Of a DNA stretch of 64,000 nucleotides, positions 36,444 to 50,100 are shown piece by piece. This DNA is from Acorus gramineus. Its lineage: Eukaryota > Streptophyta > Magnoliopsida > Acorales > Acoraceae. Position 1 is the stretch's first letter. The number at the start of each line of letters is the position of its first letter. Under the pieces are notes generated by a model. That model had not been told where the DNA came from, made no database searches, and saw nothing but the letters and a program-made list of their open reading frames with translations. The translations under genes and the position numbers were made by a program. The DNA lies in the NCBI GenBank assembly GCA_030737835.1, contig CM060856.1:13991116-14055115 (forward strand), written 5' to 3'.

Positions 36444-37010
36444 GTTCCATTGACACACGTCTATCCCTCTTCACTGAAATAAAACATCCCCACCACACAA
36501 ACACCACTGGCGTTTGTTCCAAACGATATAACGGTGACAGCGGGGGAGGAGATCGTGTTCAAGAACACGCATTGTTCGATGAGGACGAGGACGAGGTGCC
36601 GGCGGGGGTGAACGTGTAGGCGATATTGATGAGCGAGGAGGATTTGTTGAACACGTCAAGCGAGACACTTTTTTTTTTTTTTTATCAGAATGACTCTTCG
36701 TGGCTGATTTTATGATCAAGCTAGAAAAACTACTTTCGTCTATTTGTTCTTGATCCCACAAAAAATTCTTTCAAATTTTGTCTAACAAGCAGAAAGTACA
36801 ACACAATGAATGCCAAGACTAGAATCAAGAACTACCCTTAACACAGTTAAATTCTAAACTATTATGCTATGACTACTAGGGCTCACAACTTTATAAGTGA
36901 AGGGTTTTCGCCTGACAAACAAGTATAACGCAGCGTTGAGAGACATACTCGTCCTACTGTTCACCTCACGAGGGGCCGGCATTGTTGGCCAAGTTACTGT
37001 TAATTAGTTT
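36444..37010 (+). pseudogene. Plastocyanin pseudogene
   Basis: A copy of the plastocyanin gene in unit 2. A deletion joins the 5' flank (CACACAAACACC) directly to codon ~84 of the precursor, removing the start codon, transit peptide and mature N-terminus. A further small deletion removes the segment with copper ligand His37, GTGTAG introduces a stop after AGVNV, a retroposed insertion (36,668-36,939) interrupts the frame, one base is lost after the CPH region, and the Met92 codon reads ATT (Ile). It cannot encode a functional protein. The parental gene at 23.8 kb is intact. Confidence 0.95.
36668..36939 (-). mobile_element. Retroposed insertion with poly-A tail
   Basis: About 272 bp begin with a 15-nt T run on the plus strand, i.e. 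a poly-A tail on the minus strand. Flanking GAGACA hexamers (36,662-36,667 and 36,940-36,945) look like a target duplication. There is no RNA polymerase III box and no ORF, so the source could be a LINE 3' end or a cellular transcript. It sits inside the dead plastocyanin copy. Confidence 0.6.
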
Positions 37011-38153
37011 TTGTTTGTTTGTTTGGATGTCAAAAGATGAAGCCTTAAAATGGTATATATTTACAGTCTCAAAAATAGTTTCGTAGTGTTCTTGTTTACC
37101 CTTTCACTCACTAGATATACACATTGTTAAATTTTTTTTTATATTTTGTATAAATTGGAGTATATACTTCACATTTTATAAAAACAAATATCTTATTAGA
37201 CGAAATAAATGATTTAAAATAAAAATAAAAATGTGAGTGGAGTGTTCTTTTAGACTATAAAATGGATTGAGTGTAACATTTTTATATGGTTATTGTTTTT
37301 ATGTTATTTTTTGTAAGGTCGATGGGTTTTGTAACTTTCTGGTATTTGAAAGCTAATTAGAAATATATAGCGAATGATCCAAGTGTATGATAAGTGGGAT
37401 TTAAGGGTAATGTGATATTGAAGCCGCGAAACCTTTCACTGTTTTTTTTTATTTTTATTTTTTTGGGGTTTGTAAGTTTGGTAATGTGATAAAGTGAATA
37501 ACTTTTCAATGTTTGAGAATGAAATAAACATGAGTTTAAAGTTTCAGTAATGTGGTCAAGTGTTTAATGTAAAATCATATTTACAAATATTGGCTCAAAT
37601 ATAATGCTAAGTTGGCTGAGTTGTAACTTGTAACATTTTTCAATAGTTAATTAATGTCTTTCTGAGTCTGACAATAAAAAAATTCATCTTTCAAAATCTA
37701 ATTTCAGTTTTATTTATGTAAGGATAAAAATAAGCATTTTTAAAATCATTTTTTTTATTTGATCACAGCATAAATTATAATTGCCCCTACAATTAAACAT
37801 ACACCTAGAGAAATCTGAACTCAATTTCTACACCCTCATGAAAATCATGTCTAATGACATCAGCTCATTAAACATGGCATCCGTACTCCGGGTAGACATA
37901 ACTTTGAAAGAGCATTAGTTGATAAAGAAAACAACAAATTCATGATATTACAGACATTTTTATTGTCAGACTTCTGTATATGTTTGGATGAACTTAATGA
38001 CATTAAATTTACACTGGCAGTGAAATAACATAAAGAACATCTCACACAAAACAGTCGAATGATTAACACCACACTTAAAAGGAATAAAAATCAACCTGTC
38101 ACCAGCACCACCTCAACATGGCCTTTGTGAGACAATATGGATAGCAGAGAAGA

Positions 38154-41100
38154 CTATGTTGTTAAGGCATCCGGAAGAGAAGTATAATCCCCTAGAATCT
38201 TTCCACCAACATCTGGGAAGTTCTCATAGTCAGGCAGAGGACCGACTGTCCCGTCGACTTCCACCTTGATTGGGTACTTGAGCAGATGACCAGGCAGTGG
38301 CATCACCTCCTCCGCCGTGAATCTCCTCCAGTTCTCCTCAGACATCTCGTTCACAAGCCTCACACATTTCAGACTTTCGGGCTCCTTGAAGATTTCATCC
38401 ACTTTGCCGAGATGCTCTGCCCACAATGACATCCTGTAACCATACACCTGAAGATAACGATGCAAAAGTTTTTATTTTTTTTTGGTTGATATTTAACTTG
38501 GATCAGATCAAAGTCCTGATGTCATTTAAAATATTGCACTTGCTCTTTCAGAAATGGTTTGTTCACACTAGACTACTAGAGAGACGATGCAAACAAACAT
38601 GAAGCACAACTAAGAGAAAACACACAAGAGACCAACCTGGCCATGTGGATGCTTTTTCTTTTTTGCCCAAGTGTGATGGTGTTGGTACGCACCCATTGCT
38701 ATCTCTGTATCTCGTGAACCATCTAGGGATCTTTGGTTTATGTTGGCAGATCCTAAGATCACATACTCATCATCTACTATCATCCCCTTTGCATGAACAT
38801 AAATCATGAATCGTCGAAACTTTTGGGCCAGTGCCTGCATAAAAATGTGTTACATGAGTATCAGACACATATCAGACTACATAAACTATAAAAACACCAA
38901 TTACAAGGGTGAACTATGGATCTACAGAATGTGGGAATCAGTTATATGTTGAAATAAATTGCTCGTGGATAATGCAAACAACTTCAATTAACCTCAAAAA
39001 TGTGCTTAAGTTTCCAATGACACGTAAAACTAATAACTAGTCATCATCACTGCTTAAATGAGTATATGCGACATAGGGGAAAAGATGGTTTAGATTATGA
39101 TATTTGGGGGGAGGGGGAAGGATTAGAGATGCGATATTAAATCATAAGCACCAGGACTGGGTGAATCTCCTCAATTTTTATGGATTAAATTAAACATGTT
39201 AAGGTGATCCATGATTCAGTAAACTAATGGCATGAACATTATTCTCAATTAATTTATGTTAACTAGATAATTCATCCATCTTGAAAAGAAACTAAATTCA
39301 TGCTAAGGAATACCAGAGGACTGTTGTCTGGTTGTTGGTCAGTTGACTGTGCACTGTCTTTGGGCAGTTCTTCCCGATTACCAAGACAATAGAAATTAAG
39401 GTAATCTTGTGGATGTGAATTCTCGATTTGTGCAGACTTTAGCTCCCTTCCAACTATTTCATACATCATCCGCATTGTCTGGGCCTGCAAATTGGTAACA
39501 AGTTAGGAAGTAAAAAACAAGGCCGGAAGAAGTGTTGGCATATGTGGGATGACTGCTTATCCTGTCTTGAAGATTCGTCTATTATATAAAGGAGTTAACA
39601 TTAAACACTCCGGAAAAAAGAATTTTCCTTTTTATTTAAAAAATAACCACTTCCACCCAATTAAACACGGTAGCAGTATCCCTTCTCTTCCTCTCAGTTT
39701 CATGATATGTGCATTCTGTTGCACACACCAAGGGGCCGTTTGGTTCAGCGGAATGCTGATTTTAAGTCCTGATTCATAAGTGCAGATTGTATAAGTTCTG
39801 ATAAGTTTTAAGAGGTTTAGAAAAAAAAATTGTTTGGTTCAGCGAAAATTATAAGCACTTATGCAGATAAGTGTGTTTGATTCACCACTGAATAGTAGAG
39901 CTTATTAGAAGGATATTGTGGTCCATTTAATAAGTGTTGAATGTTATTTGATGTTTGGTTAAAAACTTGAAGATTTGCTTATTTTTTTCATTAATTAAAA
40001 AAAAGAAAAATTTACGTTGGGTCAATAAAATACATGTACTACATCACTACAATTTGAGCATAATTAAGAATTGTTCCATACAAAAAGGACAGATGTGAAC
40101 ATATTCACAGTTGAATTTCTACTAAACCATTCTTCACATATAAATTCTATCAATTAAAATACAAGCTTGGTCATCCAGCCACATTTTAACAAAATCTTAT
40201 CGAGCTTTAACATAACAATACATACCAATTTCTATCCAATTAAAGTCCAAGAACAGTCACATATACAACATGAGGGATTTGCAAGCCTACAGGACACATT
40301 GTTACAAAGAATCCAACAACAGTCCACCATTTTAACTCTTACAGAGTAACTCCTCTGTTTCTTCATATAAAATTGGTATGTGCACTTCCAATCAACCAAA
40401 TGAATTCCTCTGATTTTTGAATGAGAATCAAAACCCCTAAAAAGCCAAAGACAAGGTCGGAGGAGGTCAAAGGGGGGTCAACCAGCAGGAGATGATGTCG
40501 GAGGAGGTCGAAGGGGGGTCGACGAGTGGGCCTGAAATTGAGCTTCCGTGGAGGTCCGAAGAGGAGAGGTAGTCAAGCCAGAGACGAGATCGGAGGAGAT
40601 CAAAAGGGGGTCGACGGATGGGCCTGAAATCGAGCTGCTGTGGAGGTGGAGGTCCGAAGAGGAGAGGTAGTCGAGCAAGAGACGAGGTCGGAGGAGGTCG
40701 AAGGGAGGTCGACGAGCAGCAATGGAGGTCGACGAGCCGAAGGAAGAGAGAGTTGTCCGAGGTGTTGCAGCGGCTAGGGTTTTTTTTGGTGTGTTTGAGG
40801 AGAGAGAGGGGTAATTTTAGTTTATATAGTGGTTGTAAATTGTGAGTTTTTAGGAGGGTATAAATGTCTTTTGACATAAACATCGGCTGAAGGAGGATCT
40901 AATAAGTAAGGTAGCATTAACTGAATTTTAAGAGCTGAATTGAACGGTTAAGGGTTAAATTTCAGCTCTTTGGTTACTCCCAACCAAACACACTGATTGT
41001 TAAAAACCACTTATGTTCAGTTTTCAGTACTGCCAAGTATATCCACAGAGGGAATCTAGACAGATGTCTTATTTGAGGACATTTCTGAAAAGAATGAAAA

Positions 41101-44100
41101 TATGGTTGACAATAAAGTTTAAACTTAACTAGTAAAAAATGCACTTGCAGTGAGTTTAAGAAAATAAAGATACAACTAGATACTTCGTTTCGCTCCCAAC
41201 TTATGTGGATCTTTGAGTAACCAATTTCTCTTGATTCAAACTCTTTCTTTTTTGAATAAGGTTGGTTATTCCATACAATCAAAAAATACAACATGATATT
41301 TTTTTGTAACCAAAAGGCCAGACCAATGGGTTGCTCTGGCATCCGTGTAAAAGAATGGCAGAGAACTTTTTAGAAAATATTGATGAGGAGAACATTTCTC
41401 AATGGGCATACATAAGAAATCTAGAATACTTTTATGAATGGGATAGCAACCCGCCTGAAGAGCATCTACAAACTTCCAAATGTGTTTTCCATAATTTGGA
41501 GATATGGATAAAGAAACTGACCTTGCTAAAGATCACAAATATACAGAATGATTCAACAAAGTGAATCAACAAAGGTGCAAATTTATAAGATTCAAGGAAA
41601 CCAAGAAAATGGTCAGCACCCACTCCAGTTAACACACTATGTTAAATATGTCCATAACTGTACTTTTTACCATCATTATTTAGCAATTGAAGCATCAAAG
41701 CACAACATCTAAAAATTTACTGATTCTTAAAGTTATCAACAAAAGGTGTGAATATATAATTAAGCACCATGAGATACATAACCTGCCAGTAAAGGATTTC
41801 TTGCACAGAAGCGGAATTAGGAACCCCCTCAGGCCACATTGGTATGACTATGTAAACTGTAAAACGCTCTCTTGCTCTAATTTTGCTAGCAATTTTCAAG
41901 GCCAATTCCATGGGAATTAGATTATTGGCACCTGATTATATTAACACAAGATAAATGTCAGTAACAATAATTCACACAGCATAAAAATTAGATAGAAATA
42001 GACTTTACAGATACATAAACCAAGAATAAATCGAGTCATGGAAAATCTAGGTATATAGGAAATAAAAAAATTTAGAAACCGGAATTTGAATATTTATCCC
42101 CACATAACATAGCATCTTAATTTGATTTACTGAATACATGTTGGCGATAATACCCAAGCCTATTAGGTGAACACAACTCATACATCATAAATAAATAAAA
42201 TAATAATAAGAAGGAGAAGAAAAAAAAAAGACAGAATTGATATTTTTTTTAAAGAGAGGTATATATTTGCTACTGATTCCATTACTGAATTTGAATTACA
42301 AATTTCAAAAGGAGAGAGTAGAATGCAAAAAACAAAAGAAAAGGAAAAGGGGCGTCACGCGCCGGCATCCTCCTGGCTAGAAGAGGCATCTAACCAAGAG
42401 CAGACACGACCACGCGCAATTACCCTGCGATAGAATTGATAATCCCCATGAAAAACATGATGCTGAGAATTTCACTTGCGTTATATAAATATCAAACAAC
42501 AATGCCTCTCTAATATCCAAATTTTCTAGAATATTGCATTTGAATTGCCACAGAAAAAAAATTGAAACAAAAATGAAAGTAAGAAAAGGAAGAAGAAAAA
42601 TAATGTCCAAAAGCTCCAAACTCAGAAAGAGAATCCCAAATTTGGCAAACAACAGAATCTTCTAAACACGCTATAAAAAGCACAAGGATAAACTAGAAAA
42701 CCCTGCCAGACCTGCATTTTTATAAGAAGGCCACCCGTAAGATGATCCAAGAAAATATTGATTTTCAATGTATATGAAGTGTTGTGCAGATCTGATGGCT
42801 TGCACATATGCTTTATGGATGCTTCTGTCTATTACAATGTTCTTCCCACAATCAAGGTTCTGCAGAGGAAGTCATTTCAAAAATCAGTTTGTGCTCCCAA
42901 TAACTGTAAAGGGTCATTTCAATGTTAGTTAACAGGCTGTACACTGGCAATCTCATCTAATGTGTGAAATTTGCCATTTATAGCAGCACATTTATCCAAA
43001 AGAATGTCCCTGTTTTCAGAATGAATCATGTGACAAACCACAATTATAATTGCCATTGCACAGGAATGAAATGGTCTCATCCACACAATGACTGAGTAAT
43101 TCAGACACCCATTTGCTCCCAACATTTTGACATGGGCCTATTAACTAGTTAGACTAGACAATCTTGAAAAAGAATAAAAATTTCATTATCCAAACCTTAG
43201 CCTGAGCATTCTTAATTAGTTTGGGAAATCCCTTTACCGAACCGGAATCAATAGATCGAAAAACCTGCCAAAGAACAGAAAGAAAATCATTTTGAGCCTA
43301 TATAATAACATGAGTTGGAAAAAGAGAAGTTTTTTTAGAAAAGGATAGGAGTATCTTATTAAAAGAGGAAAAAGAGAGGTTTATGCTTTTTAAGGTTTAT
43401 TTAACCTGAACATGCCAGTTTTCATTATCGACTTCCTTTGAAACCCAAAGGCGTGGGTCATCAATTGGTACTGCTGGTGACGGACTCAATATCCATGAGA
43501 TACGTTCGAGTTTTATCAACGCGTCATCATTCCAGCGACGTACCCTTTTGAACTTTTGACCAAATTCCGACCATTTTGTTGCTTTCTTCCAACGCTGCTC
43601 AAAGTTCGTGAGAACATCATATGCAGCAGGCCCTTCGATTTTGCAGTGCAAGTCATGCCATGGTTGTCTTGGTCCTTTACCATCTGCCTATGCAACACCA
43701 GATAGGTAAACCACGCAGAAAATAAGAAAAAAGCTATCACAAACAATCATATCCCAAGTAAAGAACTCGTTCAAAATAACAAGGATACACCATATCTGTG
43801 TCCTTGATTAAACACCACATGTTTAAGCATTTTATTATCCAAAGTATTAGTTCCAACAATTTGAATCATGTTTTCGACTAGAATGTCAGATCCATCAAAA
43901 TTAATATAAAATTATCAAGCTTCATAAAAAATATAATCAGTAATCATCATCAGGGAAAAAAACCAAGAATTTACACAATTTCATAGTGCTTCCTGTAATC
44001 TATTGATGCAGAACGGATGGCCGACGCGTTCCAGGAGCAATGAACCCGAAAGGATTCATTTGAAGATTTTCAAATATTTAAAGAAAAATCGGCTAATAGA

Positions 44101-47100
44101 AATAAAAGACACCCCGAACTCGAAATCGTCTGAAATTTTTACTGGAAGTAGATATCGAAGAGATCTTCAAGAAATGTGGCTACGCCACAATGCGCGCTTA
44201 TTTTTCCATTTTTCCCATTTTTTGGCCCTCAAAATGGCCTTTTTGCTATTTTTAGTAACTTTTTAGATTTAGCATATCTTTATCATAACAAATCGAATTT
44301 CATTTCTATCAAAACCGATGATCTTCTAGGATCCCATAGATTTGATTATAACTAATTCCGTTTTTTACTATTTTCAGTAAGTTTTTCCTTATTATAAAAG
44401 GGAGGCTTGTAATCTAGGGTTTTCAACTTTCTGAGTTTTATTATTCTCTTTGAGAATTGTGGTTTGTTGAAGGATCTCAATGCTTGTTGGATCTTTGTTC
44501 TAGTTTTTTGCTGCATTAGGTGGTTTCAGAGCAAGGATTTGCCTTGTTGTGATGACAAATAATGGAGGGGGAGACAACCAATCTAATGACGCTGGTCGTG
44601 AATTGGAGGATTTGTGGAAGGCGGTCGAGAAACAACGTGATCAGATGCAAGAACAACGAGATAAAATGCGAGAGATCCGTGCGATGATCGCTGGACTGAA
44701 CCTCAATGCAAATAGCAAACATTCTGAAGGTGATAGGAGACGCGCTGAGGGAGTTGCCCAAGGCCGACCCATTGCTCAGAACATCGTTCGACGTCCTCCT
44801 CGTTTTCAACCTGATGATGAGAAAGAATCGGAGGATGAAGGTGATGGATTTCAAGTATATCAGCCGAGGGGGCGGCGTATGGAGTACAACTATTACCGAT
44901 TGAAAGCGGATATTCCGTATTTCAATGGTAATATGCAGATCGAGGATTTTCTCGATTGGATCTCAGAGGTCGAAAGATTCTTTGAGATGATGGAGATCCC
45001 AGAAGAAAAGATGATCAAATTGGTGGCCTTTCGATTGAGGAGTGGTGTCGCCGTTTGGTGGGATGAACTCCAGAAGACTCGACAGCGACAAGGGAAGGCA
45101 CCTATTCGCACATGGAGGGGGATGAAGCAACTTCTGATGGATCGATTCCTACCCCTGGATTATGAACAATATTTATTCCAACTATATTAGAGCTGTTGGT
45201 AATCGTTCGGTATTTGATTATACTGTTGAGTTTTTTAGGCTTTCAGATAGAAATAATATCGCAGAGACCGAGGGACAACGAGTAGCCCGATATCTTAATG
45301 GGTTGAAACTTTGGATCCGAGATCGGATTGGCTTACAAATGGTGTGGACCGTCGAAGATGCCAATAACATGGCCATAAAGGCAGAACTCATGGACCAGAA
45401 AACGAGCAATTCTTTAAATTTTCGCAGGAACAACCTAGATTCTATTCCTTCTTTTGACAAAGGAAAAGGTGTGGCATCTCAAACACCGTCCAATCAAACG
45501 AGAACACAAGGGATACCCTTCAAGGGCGCGAACAATGAACCAGGTGGTATCAATCCAACAACCATCTCGGCGAATCGTATTGCACCAAAGAATCTAAATC
45601 CTTATGTTAGACCTGTACCAAGCAATTGCTTTCGGTGTGGAAAGTCAGAACATCATTCTAATGAATGTCCAGAACGCAAGACCGTGAATCTAATAGAAGG
45701 TGGAGACAATGATGATGCGGAAGATGACGAATTCAATGTAGATCTTGCATATGGGGGTGCTGAATTCGCGGAGGAGGATGGAGATCGAGTCAACCTCGTC
45801 GTACAACGATTACTATATTCTCCGAAATATGAGGACTCCAATCAACGACACGCTATTTTCAGATCTTGTTGCACCATCAATAAGAAGGTCTGCGATTTGA
45901 TCGTAGATAGTGGAAGCTGCGAAAATTTTGTGGCAAAAAAGCTGGTGGATCACATGAAGTTGCCAACAGAGAAGCATTCTACCTCTTATTCTATAGGCTG
46001 GATCAAGAAAGGACCAACGGTGAAGGTAACAGAATTTTGTCGAGTTCCTATTTCTATTGACAAATATTATTGAGATGAAGTGCTTTGCGATGTGGTGGAT
46101 ATGGATGCTAGCCATGTGTTGTTAGGGAAGCCCTCGCAATATGATGTTGATATCACTTATAGGGGACGTGAAAACACTTACATGTTCAATTGGGAGTCAC
46201 ATAAAATTGCGATGGCCCCCTCAAAACAGCAACCAACCAACAAATCCCATAAAGTCGATGGTACATCACTATTGACAATCGCCAATTCAGAAGCAGAGTT
46301 TGTGGCAGATGTAAAGGAAGCGAAGAGTCTATTGTATGGTTGTTAGATCTCTTATGGTGGAGGGGCGAGAAGAAACTCCAGTGGTGATGACCCCTAGCAT
46401 AATGTCATTACTGAATGATTTCAAAGAACTCGTTTCTGAAGAGTTGACTAATAAGCGACCACCATTGAGAGATATTCAACATCACATAGATCTTATTCCT
46501 GGAGCAAGTTTGCCTAATCTACCACACTATCGGATGAGTCCGAAAGAGTGTGAGATTCTCAAAGAGCAAATCGAAGGCCTGCTACTACTACAGAAGAGGT
46601 TCATCCGCGAGAGCACGAGTCCTTGCGCCATTCCAACCTTGCTAGTGCCCAAGAAAAATGGAAGTTGACGCATGTGCGTGGACAGTAGAGCCATCATCAG
46701 AATCACCGTCAAGTATCGATTTCCTATTCCCCGTTTAGTTGACATGCTGGATATGTTGGAGGGCTCGAAGTTGTTTACAAAGATCAATCTATGCAGCGGG
46801 TATCATCAGATTCGGATCCAACCTGGAGACGAATGGAAAACGGCGTTCAAAAGCAAAGATGGATTGTACAAGTGGTTGGTTATGCCTTTCGGTTTGTCTA
46901 ATGCACCAAGCACTTTCATGCGTGTGACGAATCAGGTATTACGACCTTTTATTGGTAAATTTGTCGTGGTATACTTTGACGACATACTCATATACAACTG
47001 AGTTGAGGAGGAACACCTAGATCATATGCGACAGGTGTTAACTGTTTTGTGAGAAAATCAGCTATTTATTAACCTGAAGAAATGCAGTTTTATGACTAGT

Positions 47101-50100
47101 GGTCTTTTATTCCTGGGGTATATAGTCTGTGCTGAAGGTATTCATGTAGATGAAGAGAAGGTGCGAGCGATTAGAGAGTGGCCCACACCTAAAACCCTTG
47201 GAGATGTTCGGAGTTTTCATGGCCTAGCCACTTTCTATTGTCGATTTGTCCAAAATTTCAGTACCATTATGGCGCCGATTACGGAGTGCATGAAGAAAGG
47301 AAAATTCCTATGGGGTGAAGCCGCAAAAAGAAGTTTTGCATTGATCAAGGAGAAATTATGCACCGCACCAGTCCTTGCTCTACCAAGCTTTGAAAAGATA
47401 TTTGAGGTGGAGTATGATGCTAGCGGCATTGGCGTAGGTAGGTTGCTTTCTTTAACGAGAAATTGAGCGAGGCACAACCGAGATGGAGCACATATGATCA
47501 AGAATTTAATGTTGTGGTGCGTGCCTTGAAGCAATGGGAACATTATTTGATTCAACGGGAGTTCGTGCTATATTCTAATCATCAAGCCTTAAAGTTTCTA
47601 AATAACCAGAAACACGTGGACAAAATGCACATCAGGTGGTCTACTTTTCTTCAAAAATTTCCGTTTGTTATTCGTCATAAAACTGGTGCTATTAATCGAG
47701 TTGCTGATGCATTGAGTCGTCGAGCCAACATGTTTATGACGATATCCCATGAGATCGTGAGCTTTGAGTGCTTGAAAGATTTATATGCTAAAGATGAAGA
47801 TTTCATAGACATTTGGAGCAAGTGCGAACAAAACCAGACCGTTAGTGATTTCCACATCACTGACGGGTATCTATTTCGAGGGAATCAATTGTGTATCCCA
47901 AGATCTTCTTTGAGGGAGAAATTGATTCGTGATCTGCATGGTGGCGGCTTGAGCGGACATTTGGGCCATGACAAGACCATTATCAGTCTAGAAGAGAGAA
48001 ATTACTGGCCTAAATTGAAGAGAGATGTCGGAGTCATCGTTAAAAAGTGCTACATTTGCCAAACCTCCAAAGGTCAGTCCCAAAATACTGATCTTTACAT
48101 GCCTTTACCTATTCCTAATGGTGTTTGGGAAGACTCGTCTATGGATTTTGTGTTGGGTCTTCCTCTTATCCAAAGAGGCGTAGATTCTGTGTTCGTGGTG
48201 GTCGTTAGTTCTCGAAGATGGCTCACTTCATCCCATGTCACAAAACATCGGATGCCTCTCACATTGCACTATTATTCTTCCACGAAGTAGTTCGTTTACA
48301 TGGCGTCCCTCAATTCATCACTTCTAATCGCGATACGAAGTTCCTTGGTCATTTTTGGGTGACATTGTGGAAAATGTTCGATACTTCATTGAATCACAGC
48401 ACTACTGCACATCCACAATCCGATGGCCAGACGGAGGTAACAAACAGAACCTTGGGTAATATGATTCGTAGTATTTGTGGAGACAAACCCAAGCAGTGGG
48501 ATCACACGCTACCACAGGCAGAGTTTGCATACAACAGTGCAGTTCATCGTTCGACAGGAAAGTCTCTTTTTGCACTAGTATATATAGAACATGCTGTAGA
48601 TTTGGTACAACTACCTAAAGGTCCCGGCATGAGTGTTGTAGCGGAGGCTATGGCAGAACATGCTTATGCCATGCAAGAAGAAGTAAAACAGAAGCTTGAG
48701 CAAACCAACGCGAAGTACAAGGTGGCAGCAGACAAGCATCGACGCTCCAAGTTGTTCGAAGAAGGCGATTATGTCATAGTTTTCTTATGCAAGGAAAGAT
48801 TTCCAGTGGGAAGCTAGAGCAAACTAAGGCCCAAGAAATATGGCCCGTACAAAGTGTTGAAGAAGATCAATGATAATGCATATGTCATTGAGCTACCAAC
48901 AGACATGGGGATCTCTCAGACTTTCAATGTAGCAGATTTATACGATTATCATGCGGAAGAGCCTCTCTATCATTATCTTAACTCGAGGTCGAGTTCTTTC
49001 GAAGTGGAAGGGACTGATGCAGAATGGGTGGCCAACGCGTTCCAGGAGCGATGAACCCGAAAGGGTCCATTTTGAGATTTTCAAATATTTATAGAAAAAT
49101 CGGCTAGTAGAAATAAAAGGTGCCCCGAACTCGGAATCGCTTAAATTTTTTACTGGAGGTAAATATCGAGGAGATCTTCAGGAATTGTGGTTACGCCACA
49201 ATGCGCGCTTAGTTTTCTATTTTTTCCATTTTTTGGCCCTCAAAATAGCCTTTTTGCTATTTTTATTAACTTTTTAGATTTAGCATGTCATTATCATAAC
49301 AAATCGAATTTGATTTCTATCAAAACCGATGATCCTCTAGGATCCCATAGATTTGATTATAACTAATTCCATTTTTACTATTTTTAGTAAGTTTTTTCCT
49401 TATTATAAAAGGGAGGCTTGTAATCTAGGGTTTTCAACTTTTATTAATATATTTCTGAGTTTTATTATTCTCTTTGAGAATTGTGGTTTGTTGAAGGATC
49501 TCAACGCTTGTTGGATCTTTGTTCTAGTTTTTCGCTGCGTTATACCCACTAGTTCTAATATCAGGCCCATTATTATTTTTAGTTAATGAATTTTGGGACT
49601 GGGAATGTGTTGTTAGCCCATATTGAAAATCAAGAAATAAAAGAGAGAGGTTATTTCATGAATTAATGATATCACTAAAATGTGTGATCCACTGCATGAA
49701 TTAATGAATTATTTCATGAATTAATGATACCACTAAAATATAAATAAAAGGTAGGGAAAGGCAATGAAGTACTTCAAAAATTCATATAGCACATCTATTG
49801 TCCAAAATATATACTCACAGCAAATGTAGGATTGTGGAAGTCATTGCTAAATACAGTGTCAAGATCACGGAATAATCTATGATCAGGTGTATCATAGCGC
49901 CCATCACAAAGATCAAGACCGCCTATGAAAGCAGTAATTTTTCGGTTATTTCCAGAAGCTTGTGTATCCACAAGCACACATTTCTGATGATGCGTAAATA
50001 GGGTTCCCACAACCTGGATTTAAATGTCATTAGAGAACAATAATTAGGTTTACAATTCAAAGTGTACCGCAAAACCAAGTGACTGTGATCTAAACTTCCA

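Larger units (their letters stand above)
44004..49539 (+). mobile_element. Degenerate CRM-like Ty3/gypsy retrotransposon in PLD intron 3
   Basis: A 5.5-kb element opposite to the host gene has LTRs at 44,004-44,515 and 49,015-49,539 that begin TGATGCAG and end GCTGCA or GCTGCG. Just inside the 5' LTR is TGGTTTCAGAGC, close to the initiator-Met primer site. Order gag, protease, RT, RNase H, integrase gives Ty3/gypsy. The integrase-end frame runs into the 3' LTR, and the LTR begins TGATG, both traits described for the CRM clade of chromoviruses. Many stops and frameshifts make it inactive. Copy 1 keeps the empty site (AATCTACCCACTAG near 30,490). The target duplication is unclear. Confidence 0.88.

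Noticed and set aside
40467..40883. 138-aa minus-strand ORF in the intron 7 insertion
   Set aside because: It arises from the repeated GC-rich units, is serine/leucine/proline-biased and resembles no protein I know. It is treated as part of the insertion.
44549..49054. Gypsy ORFs as functional genes
   Set aside because: Frameshifts, in-frame stops and loss of an integrase catalytic aspartate show the element is dead, so the ORFs are reported as pseudogenes.
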